DNA from: Hirudinaria manillensis | Lineage: Eukaryota; Annelida; Clitellata; Hirudinida; Hirudinidae | Direction of reading: 5' to 3' | Length of the DNA: 64,000 nt | Assembly (NCBI GenBank): GCA_034509925.1 | Contig: CM067531.1 | Location: forward strand, 8,317,319 to 8,381,318 | Part shown: piece after piece, positions 37,381-48,952 of the stretch | Layout: the number at the start of each line of letters is the position of its first letter | How positions within the stretch are numbered: position 1 is the stretch's first letter | Made by a program: the position numbers and the translations under genes | Notes under the pieces: model-generated | The model's input: only the letters and a program-made list of their open reading frames with translations | Database searches by the model: none | Told to the model about the DNA's origin: nothing

Positions 37381-40300
37381 CTATTTGTAATCATCGGACA
37401 CCAGATGGATGTATCCGACCCAATAAAAAGCATTGAACATGATGAATGTCAAAGGGAAGCATTTTCTCGATATGTTGTCTATCCTCTCCGCCCTCGCTCG
37501 TCCATCGAGGGGTCTGGCCGACTTGGGTAGGGGACCCAGGGTTGCCTGGGGGACCAATGCCGAGCCCTGAAGTGGGGGAATTGGCACTGGCGATCTGGAT
37601 AGGGTCTGAATGTGGGTGATTGAAAATGTAACCTCTTTAAAACTATTCTTGCGATCATTCTGTAGTGTAAATAAATCTATTATAGAATAATTTAAGCAAT
37701 AATATCAATATGTTTATTAGGTTAATATATGTGATGTTAGAATCTAATGATTTCAAGTAATTACCCTCCTAAGGCGACCAAAGCAGTTGGTTTTCTCTTG
37801 GCTCGGCTAAGATCAGAAACAATTAAATTAATTAAATACTGTAGATTGCATTAATGATTAAAGTATTTGCCTGTAGTCCATCATCAATATGCAAATCTTT
37901 TTTAATCCTATGGAGCTGTCGATGATGATGATGATGACGAAGACGACAATAGTGTTGATGTATATATGAATCAATTGCATTATCTACTATCGACTTCTAA
38001 TATCCAAAAAATTAAAAATATAAATTTAAAGATCATAGGAACATTCAAATTAAAAAAAGTTCAGTCAAAAAATAATTCTTAATAGCTAATCCTTTAACAA
38101 AAATACATCAATCAATCACTAACCAATATTCCAACATTTTTGGTAATCACTTTGTGTCTGGAGGCCACATTGACGAAGGCATACTCACAAAGAGCACTGA
38201 AGACAAACAAAAGACAGGCCGACATCCATATATCTATGGCCTTGATATAGGATACTCTTGGCAGATTGGAATTGATGCCAATGCTAAGGTTCGTCATCGT
38301 AAGAACAGTGAGAAGCCCCAGAGAAACTCGGGCTGGAACAGCGTCCACACTGATCCAGAAGGAAACCCAAGAGAGGATGACGATGAGGAATGTTGGGAAA
38401 AAGACTTGGATGGCAAAGTAGCCTACGTTTCGCTGGAGTATGAAGTTGATCTGTAGACACGGGAAGCTGCCTGGTTGGGTTGTTGTAACTTATTTAAGTT
38501 ATTTTACTATGCTATATCATTATTATGATCATATGCTTTCTAACAAACGTTAGCTGATATTTATGACAAAACGCAGAAAATAAACGTAATTCTTATGGAT
38601 AAATTCAGTTAGTATATCTAGAGTTTTTTAATTTTAAAATCTCGCACAAGAAAAACACTTAATGTCACCTCCTGTGTAGTTGACAGAGCAATCGAAGAGT
38701 TTGTGATTCGTATATATGTATTGGGGCAACTGCATGTCCTTGTTGACCTCTACGGGGTCTTGCATCCATACCATCTTCATGACGTCAGAAGTATAGCCGA
38801 CTGTTTAAAATCAGTCATCATTCAATCAATCAATCAATAATCAATTGTTTGATAATTGATACATATTATCAGAAAATGGAACCGCTCTGACATCTGGCGA
38901 ATTAGCTAGAATTGCAAAAAAAAATTAACATTTTTATTTTATTCGCCATGGTGATAAATGTTCCAATTGGTCTGGAATTATTATTCAAAAGTGAACAAAT
39001 TTCTCTCTCCTTCAATATTTAAAGTAAATAACAAATAACTAACAAGTCAACAAGCACATAACGAAGGGGTGTCATTGCTTTTCAAATTAATTTTCAAATT
39101 AAATATCAATTAAAATCATTAATTTTCAAATTTTAATAATGCAATCACAAAAAGTCATCGAATATTTGGAACATAGGATTCGGAATCAGGGATGCCTTTC
39201 AGTTTTTTTAAGGGGGGGAGGCAAACCAATCAACCCCTCAGCCTGATGACCTTGTTTGCTTTACATCAACAATCAAGGTCATCATCCATCCAGAAGGGAA
39301 GCATAATAAATTAGGGGCAGGTGTAATGCTACCTTTCTTGTCCCCTTCTGAATTACGTTCTTGAAAAAAATATGTTAAGTAATTAATTAATTAATTAAAG
39401 TCAACTTACAACTCTCGAGCATCATTGGGCAGACCTGTGTATCTAGTGGATACTTGTGCAACTTCATAGGACATGACAGCGTGGCTGATATTCTGACGAT
39501 GGTGGATGAACAACAACAAAAACAACTACACTATACTAACAAGAACAGCAACAATCCATGGCATAACAACCATCGTACATTTACTGTCATAAGTAAGAGC
39601 TAACTTCATCGTATACCAAACGTCTCCCTCAACGTTGACGATGACCAGTCTGTTCTCCACAGTAACAGCATGGAAACCGGCCTTTTTCTCGTTCCTAAAG
39701 AAAGTATCGGGTACCCACATCTTGGACCAGGCCTTGTCGAACTTGAGCCACTTCTGCTCCTCGTCCTTGGGTTTGAATTTGAGACGTGGGTCGTTCCAAG
39801 ATTGTTTGAGATTGAGACTGAGGGAATAATCCTTGAGAAAGATTTGTTTCTTTAGTATTATTCTTTTATTTCAATTTTTTCTCTTCAATTTTTTCTTGGA
39901 TCACAAATGTTTTTGTGTAATGTTTGGCTTAACAATAATAATAACATGTTACATATAGATGTTTTCATGTAATATTTACTTTTAATAGAGCAAAGGTAAT
40001 TATTGTAAGTAAATTTTATTGCGATTATTAATGCTTTTATGATCACCTGATATCGAAATTGTCAATATAACATAGTGTTATTTTGTTACTATTGTGCATT
40101 ATGTTATAAAGTTACAATTTTGTTTTAAGTTATAATATAACATTCTATTTACGGAATTAAAATTATAAGTTAAATGTGAATAACATATTATTAATAAGAA
40201 TTAAGTGAGAGGCAACTGTTTGAAATCGAACCATTGTCTGCTCGCTGATAGCGTAGAAGCCAATGATGAAGATGCCCAGTTTCACGTATGTTGGTGATTC

Positions 40301-40741
40301 TTGAAATGATTAGAAATATTGGGTTGATAAGTGAGTAATTGGGTGGATGAGTGAGGGAAGTAAAGAAAAGAGACTTCTACAAATGAATATCTTTACCTAG
40401 TCTTGGTGGGTCGTCTTTGGAATATCCTTTCAGCCTCATTTGTCTTTCCATGTGGGATCTTTGGAATAAATTTTTAATGTTTGTTTTATTAAATTGCTTC
40501 GACAATGATTAAAATTCACAATTAAGGAATTAAATCAATTTAAATCAATTTTATTATTATTATTATTTCTTCGCAACTAACTTTCCAAGGTTGTTCATTC
40601 TACCGAGGATTAACAACAAAATCAACATTAACAACAATAACAACAGCAGCAGCAACAAAATTCCTACTTTGTAAACGGTGACGGGGCATAAACCAGTGCA
40701 ACAAGAGTGACGAACACCACAATCGACTTCTTCCATTCCAT
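37381..40741 (-). CDS. Cys-loop anion channel subunit, glutamate-gated chloride channel-like
   Basis: Eight exons: 40741-40668, 40458-40397, 40299-40232, 39831-39585, 39484-39410, 38800-38669, 38470-38124, 37605-37381. They total 1,230 bases, 409 residues, in frame throughout. Exon 1 encodes a signal peptide (basic start, then [13 protein letters not shown]). The extracellular domain has [19 protein letters not shown] and a Cys-loop from C155 to C169 (13 residues between). A second cysteine pair before TM1 (FDCSVNYTG and FPC) is typical of glutamate- and glycine-type receptors. TM1-TM3 are in exon 7 and TM4 in exon 8. TM2 starts PARVSLG (265-271), the anion-selective signature. A short TM3-TM4 loop joins exons 7 and 8. 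Four residues (around TYDT, 149-152) look inserted before the Cys-loop, so the exon 4 donor should be checked. It forms a pentameric neurotransmitter-gated channel at the membrane. Confidence 0.85.
39244..39284. repeat. perfect 11-bp hairpin in channel intron
   Basis: TGATGACCTTG and CAAGGTCATCA are exact inverted copies separated by 19 bases, next to a G-rich run (AAGGGGGGGAGG at about 39211). Confidence 0.5.
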
Positions 40742-41254
40742 TTATTTGGATTGTTTTCAGAATTTTTTTTTTGAAACTATTTAAAATGTTCGTAAATTTT
40801 CCTGAAATTAAATTTAATTATTTGAGATTTCAATTTCCTAGAAGCGACGACATCTTGCATCGAACAAGTTTCATAACTAACGTTTACTAGCAACACCAGC
40901 AACTGAAATCCGAACTAAAGTGTACATAAAGAACCCTAAAATGTAACTTCCATTCTCCTCAGAGCAACTTCGAGCAACTGTTTTATTTTTTGCTGTTTCA
41001 CGACGATTTTTTCTATTTACGGAATAAATCGGTCGATAGTCAGATTAAATTGGATAGCGTGGCAAGTAAATTACATCCTTTTAAAATATAATTAAAATAA
41101 AATTATAGTAGAAGTTTGGAAGGAAAATTATTTCGACAAAACTGACAGCTTTGTTGGCTGAGTTGCTTCTTGTTTTCCTCATTTGTTTACTGCTAAGAAT
41201 CTTCAGCAGAAGGCTGCTATCTTCAGTCTGTTTACATCTCCACAGGGTGGTGAT

Positions 41255-41330
41255 GAAGACGATGATGATGATGATGATGACGACGTCAACGATGATGATA
41301 ACGACAATGATAATAATCCTCATTATTATA
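41255..41330. repeat. GAT/GAC trinucleotide tract
   Basis: Imperfect GAT units in the upstream flank of the channel gene. Confidence 0.8.
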
Positions 41331-41811
41331 ATGAGGAGGAGGAAAATGTCTTCAAATAAACCACTGCTATAACGATGACGATACGGTTAACAATAAACGT
41401 TTAAGCGATGGCACGGTGAGTTTTTGACCTGCGGGTTCAAAGGTGATCGACCCGACCTTAATCAAAGCCACGCCTTAAAACATGTCACCTGTCACCCCAT
41501 TGGTCGGCATTTATTCAATCAGCGCTCTCCAAAGAGACATCTGACGTGCGCTTTTTCCCCTAAGCATGTCACAGATCATTCATAAATAACAACATATTGG
41601 GAGTGAACAATAATAGCCACAATTGTTATATTAACGATGTGATTATAATATCTATTTAAATAATTAAAGAATTAAAATGTTAATATTTATTCAAAAATAA
41701 ATTTATATTAATATTTAAATATATTTTTACAACTAATAGAAAATACTAGAAAAATGTGATGGAAATGATTAAACTTTTAATGCGACTGGCAATGGCTTGA
41801 TGATGATAGCA

Positions 41812-42075
41812 CGGTGATGATGATGATGGTGATGATGATGATGATGAGAATGGTCAGAATGATGACGACGATGCGTGATCGTCCGAAGCAGACCGATGTT
41901 AATTTATCTAGGCCATGTAATATTTGTAATGACAGTACAAGAGACCAGATAGATGACGTCACACAGGGATTCCTGAACGGTGGAGGACATTTGGGAAAAG
42001 ATCATGTAATATATGATGATGATGATGACGACGACTATGACGATACCAATGACGATGATGGTGCTGATGGGAATG
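41812..42075. repeat. two GAT/GAC tracts with unique spacer
   Basis: GATGATGATG blocks at 41812-41870 and 42009-42075 flank about 140 bases of non-repetitive sequence. Confidence 0.75.
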
Positions 42076-44578
42076 GCAAAGCTTTGTTGACGGTAATGTC
42101 GTTGAAGCGGTACAAGTTGAATCAATAGATATATTAAAAAAAATAATAAAACACAAACCCAAAAATCCCCAAAAATATTATACACCCTAATCCTAACCTT
42201 AAGCCCGACCCAAAGGACAATGGAATCAGGGAATGATTAATCCGTGATACTAATTTCGAGTACCAGCGCCTCCCAAATTACGTCTCCATTCTAACCTATA
42301 ACCTGTGATCTTTAACCACTACCCCCAACCTCCCCAACTACCCGGCAAAATGACTGAAAACAGACGTCTGCTTCGCGACCGAGAAGCGTCTATGACGACG
42401 AAATGTAAACAGACAGTCGGCCACAGAGTTGTTATTCCAGCTGATGTTGGACAGATCCGCTGAGTCCAAAGCTGAGCAATTTATTGCCGTGCGAGGTCCT
42501 TTCGAATCGGGAAAAAAATTTTCAATTTGCGGTTGTAGGCATGTGGTAGGGGAATGGAGTGTCACTATGCGGTTGAGCCCTGATTGAAGCTATTTCTGGT
42601 TGACAAGTCGATTGGTTGGTTGGTTTGTTGGTTGGCTGATTGACGAGTTGTCACGTAAACATTTAAATGACGGAAAATTACAAAATTCAGTCTAATTATT
42701 TTTAAAGAAACCTGATCGACAAAAAAATGTCGCCTGACAAAACATGAAAAAAAAATTAAGCATTTTAAAATTATTCGAAAGATGGCAGATGTTGTTATTG
42801 TATTTGATTGAACGGCCGACCATTTACAGTGTGAAGAGTTATTATTGATTGACTGAGATTAATCCTTCGGTTGACTTTCCATGGTCTCACTAACGACGCA
42901 TTGACGAATCGATTCCCAATGACCTAGTGGTTGGGTGGGCGTCTGGGTAGATGAATGGGTGGGGAGATTTTCGCTGGAGAGTCCACTGGAGAGTCCAAAT
43001 GAAGAAAAAACCCAGACATCGTAACAAAGTAAAAGGAAGACAAACCTTTGTTCTCATACAAAGTTCACATGATAACCAATTAGGTAGTCATTAGAGAGTG
43101 TTGCGTTTAAGGCTAAGATTACACCAGTAATCCGTTATTCAACTCATGGGTAAATGAGACCTAAATTTTAAAAGTAAAATTTGAGCTTCGAAGGAGAAAA
43201 AAGCGAATGGAAGAATAATCGAGAATAGGTTGACAATCGACTGAATGAATGACAGACATAAAGAGAGAGGAAGAGGAGGAGAGAGATAATGGAGCGCCAG
43301 CTTCAATACGTCCGAAATTTGATGTGGCAAGAAAGTGACAAGATTTATGAATTCTTAGCTCGAACTAAAGTTATGGAGTCGTTGTGCATATATTTGGCTA
43401 TTTAATTTAGTTCTGCAATAAAATATTTGCACCTTCACAGTAACAGCCACACTGGCTACAATAGCAACAACCACACCGAACACAACTGCCACCCCAACTT
43501 GTACTTCGGTTGACAACACTCCAATCTCCGCAATTGATTCATACTTCTTATCAATCTGATCACCCCCATGCATTGCAATGGTATCGTCCACAATCAAATC
43601 CAGGTGACAAATGTTCTTGGCGGCTCCTCTCCATTAGCTCAGCCTTCGATCAAATCGCTGGAATGAAGGAACGTATAGGTGGATTAATGGGTGAAAGGAT
43701 GGATAATTTTAATTTGTTCGATTATTAATGAATAGTCACCGTTAATTATATTAATAAGACGATAGTCTTGTCAAAAATTACTGAATTTTAAAATATCCTT
43801 GTCTTCAAATTGCTGAACCCAGAAATAGCTTTAAATTTAGTAACGTTGTAAGTGTAAAGTGGGAATAAACACAGGACTCCTCAAAACATAAGTTTTTATT
43901 AAATTTGCTCTAAAAGACACGGTAAGCCATTATTTTCTGGTCTTTGGGACAACACTTTAGTGAAACACATTGTAACACTATTTGACATATCCATTAATAA
44001 TAATCTAGAATACTAATAGTGCTAGTTTCCTGTCTAGGTGGAGTGAACTGATGATGTTAAAACCTAGAAGATTGAAGGTATTGCTAGGCGATATCCTGAC
44101 ATTAGCAATGAAGGATGACGGAGGTAAGTTCTGGGGTCTATTATTGGACATCGTATTCAGACATGGACGGACTGAATTACAATTGATTCATATAAAGCCA
44201 TTTCTGCTTGCAACCGTCTTCTCCATTTAATACAAATTTCGAACTGGGATGAAAATGCTGATTACTTCCGTTTTAAGGTTATACTTTTGTCTACAGTCAG
44301 AGCCCATGTGTATCTTCTAAAATCACGCACAACATATACAAAGCAGAGGGAATGCCATTTATAAAGCGCGACTTTATTGGGAATTGTATAAGACGTTTTG
44401 AAGTTCAAAACTAAAAAGAATATCGCATATTTTTTTTAGAACGTCGATAAATTGAAAGATCAATGTGAATTGTTCATCGAATTAAAATAACTTTTCGAAG
44501 TTTTCGAAAATGGTAAATCAAAATTTTTATAATCAACTATTGCAAAAAAATTTATCTTTATGATATATAAATTCTTTT

Positions 44579-46215
44579 CTAATGATGCTGATTACTTTCC
44601 ACCTTCCTGTAACACACGGACGAGACTTCAACATCCGTCAAGCTCTGTAATGAAAGGAAGACGATTATATTACTAAATTAACTACCTTTATATCACCTAC
44701 ACGGAGCCAAACATTAAATATTTAAAAGAATAAATACTTTTTAGAGCTCACTCAGTATCCAATACTTTAACGAATACAAGCAATATACAATATTGTATGT
44801 ATAACGGACAAATATATCCCTAACGTATCCAATACTTTAACGAATACAAGCAATATACACTATTGTATGTATAACGGAAAAATATATCCCTAACGTATCC
44901 AATACTTTAACGAATACAAGCAATATACAATATTGTATGTATAACGGACAAATATATCCCTAACGTATCAACTATACTAACGGATATTAAGCATGAGACT
45001 GTGAGGAACTTCAAATATATTTTGCCAATTGAACTTTGTTTGTTCTGTATTATGAAGAATAGTATGCATCCCATCAACTTGCGCGACTGCGTCTATTAAT
45101 CATGACGATATCAATTTTAACTAGATATCGATTCTTTCTGATAAATATACTAATTGTTTTAATTACAAATTATTATTTTACAATATCTATTAATTGAAAT
45201 TTGAATTTCTTACGAATTCTTCTATGTTCACTATCAGTTCCTGGGAATTGATTACAAGAATAAATTATGATGATTTTAAAAAAATAATAAAATAAATGAA
45301 TGACGTTACTTTATCCATAACTGAGTTGATGACTAGATTAGCAAACTTTCTGTTAAAAAACGGAAAATATTATTATTGGTATCGTTAAATTATCATTTAT
45401 ATTTAAATTATAACATTTTATTTTACATTTCCAGTAGTAATTGATAATTTAAAAATAATTGATGTTATGATATCAAATGTTGTGATGGATCTAACATTAA
45501 AAACGTCTCGCTCCATCTCTCTTCGGTTAGGTTGATTAAATCGCTAAGAAAAGAAATTTTGTAATAATCAAATGAAATATAAATCGAATGAGTTAATTTG
45601 TTTTAAATTTTATTTATATTTATTTCATTTTAAAATACTGACTAACATTAGTACGGATATTCGATATGCATTGTGCGACCTCCATTTAAAGTATGTCAAG
45701 AGCATCTATAAAATAATTATATATTACTTCAAGTAAAATAAAATATCAATTTATAAAATAATAAATTATCAACGAAAAGACGATTTGGTAACAAGGCGCA
45801 ACGGGTGATCATTATACACAAGTACCTTTTCAAACCTTCTCCAGACGGGGCATGACATGACTCCTTTATAGTCAATAATAGACTTACAGTAATGTTTGAA
45901 TGTATAATCATCCATTGCATCAATGTTCATTACGTATGAAGCATCTGATGTGGAATTTTCAAACATGTTCAGCATATTTTTAGTGGTAGCATACGATCCT
46001 ACCTACAAGTATAAACTTCTTAATAATAAACATCCTCATTTAGGGTTAACAGATTAACAGAATATATACAACTTGAAATGTTACAACTTTGAATTTGTTT
46101 TTGTTAACTTTGCATTTTAATTGAAATAATTAATAACATAAAAATATTATAATTATTAATTAATTAATTAATTCAGCGCCTCTGCAGCTCACGCGTTCGG
46201 CGCTATATAAATGAC

Positions 46216-46261
<46 letters not shown>

Positions 46262-47735
46262 ATACATAACAATATTACTGTTGATGATTTATATAATAAT
46301 AATAATGATATTTATACTATAGCAATTATTATAAATAACAATAATATATATGATTTAATTATTATTACCTTGACAGAGGCAGCCTCGGATGGGTAAGCCA
46401 CTTCATTTGTACCGCAATATTTCGGTGTTTTTTCTTTTAGCATGAGAAGTATGTACCTCGAATGATAAAGTTGAAAATTAAACTGCCACAATTATTAGGA
46501 TATTAATTAAATATAATGTAGTGTAATGTAGTTACTTACTCAAAGCTATCACGGGAAACGAAGATATTTTCAAGTTTTGGTAAAAATTTCAGGAGAGCGT
46601 CGTAAGAATATTTGTGACGGCCTTTTAAATTCGGCAGCTCCAATGTTCTAAATGCGATAAATACTCAAAAAATGTCTCGTATATCATATCTTAAATATTT
46701 TAAATTCACCTGATGTTTATACCGCGAACGGCTTCAAATAATCGATTACATTGTTCTCCCGGGAAGGAGAGAGTTTCCAAATTAGTAAGACATTTGAAAG
46801 ATTTGGAAAAAGCAATAATTTCAGTATTTTTTTTATATCGAGACCAACTATCCAGCACGCTAAGTTGTTTTAATGTTGTCGAACACGACTTTAAATCAAA
46901 TCTCTTTAGCAAAGAGGCATTAACTGCTTTTATATCAATGAGGAGTTTCTTAAGTTTCGGGAGATTTAGAGTGGTGCGAACAGGAGTTGAAAGAATATCT
47001 TCATTTTCGCTTCAAAGAAAATTACTTATGTTAATTAAAATAAGCAAAACGATTAAACTATATATCATAGATTATGTACTCACAAATCCGATTCCCGATA
47101 AGGTCCAAAATAATAAGAAATTTCGAGTATTTCGAGGTATGGAGAAATGATCCTAATGACCTTCATTATTTTTTTTGTCACGCGATATGCTTGAAATGAC
47201 AGACGTTTGACAGGCAAATCCGACTTGACGATATTCATTAAATCTTCTCCACACGTTAATCCTCCTTCCAGATTGATGTCCATCCAACCCAGTGCTGTTC
47301 TACTTGAAAGACAGGCTTTCAAATAGTTGGGATGCACTGGCCACTGAATCTCAATTCCTTTGTAAAGGATGTCATGAAATATTTCCGGTGGCAAGCGGAT
47401 GTTTTTCTTTACAACTGAAAATGATATTTACGAATTTATATTTGTATTCTCTTGAAAACGGTCATAATTATCAGGATATTAATTTTTGTAAAATGAGCAA
47501 ATTGTATTGGTTAAATAATTAGTTAAATACAGAATAGGATTGCTAACAAAAACATACCTTTGGTACCATTGTTTTCAAAAAATACTTTGGGAAAATTGAC
47601 CGCAGCATTTTGTAACAGTAGATTTCTCATGCTTTTAACTCTATTGTTGATGATCTGCTGTTGAAATTCAGTACACGTTAAGACGATAATTCTTGTATTT
47701 CTGTTAAAAAATAAAATAATTGTAACCTTTTCCAT
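44579..47735 (-). CDS. F-box/LRR-like family gene C, intact
   Basis: Thirteen coding exons: 47735-47727, 47657-47558, 47414-47084, 47009-46710, 46647-46540, 46456-46369, 46002-45826, 45705-45647, 45543-45496, 45349-45310, 45240-45214, 45044-44982, 44644-44579. They sum to 1,416 bases, 471 residues, with phases that all agree. The first coding exon is only ATG GAA AAG. Residues about 42-85 look like an F-box (LPPEIFHDI then YLKACLSSRTALGW). LRR-like segments follow: LPVKRLSF, LPKLKKLLIDI, LTNLETLSF and FLPKLENIFV. The last exon ends KVESNQHH. Upstream of the ATG the conserved leader GCCATTAATTCGAGG differs in frame between copies, which favours this start. The e6-e7 intron holds a SINE-like tail and the e12-e13 intron a 70-bp triplication. 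Function in protein ubiquitination is inference. Confidence 0.75.
44756..44965. repeat. three tandem copies of a 70-bp unit
   Basis: The unit starts TATCCAATACTTTAACGAAT and repeats at 44756, 44826 and 44896 with only one or two differences. It lies in the last intron of gene C; the other copies in the array have one related unit. Confidence 0.9.
46174..46259 (+). mobile_element. SINE-like 3' tail with (ATT)n
   Basis: GCGCTATATAAATG followed by about 15 ATT units, preceded by a GC-richer stretch ending CACGCGTTCG. The same GCGCTATATAAATG, with a similar GC-rich lead, occurs at 9018-9031. This pattern is typical of the 3' end of tRNA-derived SINEs, but the promoter part is not seen. Confidence 0.4.
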
Positions 47736-48952
47736 CCTCGAATTAATGGCAGATATTTCAGTTTCTTCGTGGTCCTTCGAAATGGTCGACAACGATTGTG
47801 TTAGATGTGGGAGGGTGTAGCTTTTATTACTATTAGTGATGCCGACGAATATGAATCGTTTTAAAAACAAATTCAAATGTGAAATAAATATTGAATTTTT
47901 GCAAAATTATAAAATTTATTTTAAAAAGATAATAATCTAATGTTATAAAATATTATTTTCAGTAAAGACATTTCAATGATATTGACAATTTTCCCTTTAT
48001 ATTCCTGTTAATTTCATATCAATTTTCAGAAAAATGTTATATATAAATTACAAAAAAATATCCCCTTTGCAGAATTTCTGCGAATTTCAAATTAGATAAA
48101 AATCTTAGAAGCGTCATTTCGTCGCTTAGGTTTCAATTTTGGCACCAGTTTCCCTCCTCCCTGAAGCTGACGATTTTGGCTATATGCGTAGGCTATTATC
48201 GTTAAAACTAAAATTATTATTATGAACAGGAGCCAGCGGCTCTACCAAATTGCTTTAGCCAGGTTGGTGGTATCCTCAATTGCTAGAGAAATAGTCTTTT
48301 CACAATCTTATTGCAGTTTCTGAAAGCAGATGAATGAGGCATGAATAATACGAAAAGCTTGATGTGACTCGAGATTTTCTTAAGTGGTAATTGCTTAGAA
48401 ATGACAGCACGATGGGAATTGCTTTTGAGGGAAGGTTTTGTTGAAATACTTGAGGAAGACAGTGATCAGATTTTGGCGAGCATTTGCCCGCTAACATGGC
48501 TTAGAAGAAGGAAAGATTCATTTTCAATAGACTTATATAAAGTGCTTAATTCATTGCATGCAGATATTTGTTATGTGTAGTGAAATGTTTAAAAAAACCA
48601 GATGGGAAACATAAATTACTGTTTTCAACAAGTGATAGCTATGCACAGAGTAACAAACAAGATTTCGTTAATACATACAAAATCTGTTAAGAAGAAACAG
48701 TAATGGACTTATTCGTTAACGGCACACCCATTGAGAATTCAGGACACATAGCTTGGCTAATATAATCTGACTGTAATGGGAAGCTATATCAAAAGCTTTT
48801 TGGAGTTCACAGTAAATTATGTATTTGCTTAGAAACAAACGAACAGAAAATGACCAATCAGTTTTGACATTAAATGTATTTTTGAATCTCTTCAAAATTC
48901 GTAAACCAAATATTTTATAATCAAATACTGTGAAGAATTTTATTAATCTTTT
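47736..48952. other. intergenic spacer C-D
   Basis: Holds the 5' flank of gene C and the 3' flank of gene D. Parts recur in the other spacers, for example the ATTATTATGAACAGGAGCCAG block at about 48213 and GGCTTAGAAGAAGGAAAG at about 48498. No separate gene supported. Confidence 0.5.

Larger units (their letters stand above)
40742..44578. other. gene-poor region with GAT repeats
   Basis: No gene could be supported. GAT/GAC tracts lie near 41255-41330, 41812-41870 and 42009-42075 and create paired Met-rich and Asp-rich frames. A frame at 43355-43597 (-) has a hydrophobic run of valines and alanines but no acceptor or start support. Confidence 0.5.

Noticed and set aside
41777-42185. Met-rich and Ile-rich frames on both strands
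   Set aside because: Produced by GAT/ATC microsatellites.
43355-43597. 80-codon minus frame with a Val/Ala-rich hydrophobic run
   Set aside because: It resembles a transmembrane segment, but no acceptor, signal sequence or neighbouring exon could be supported.
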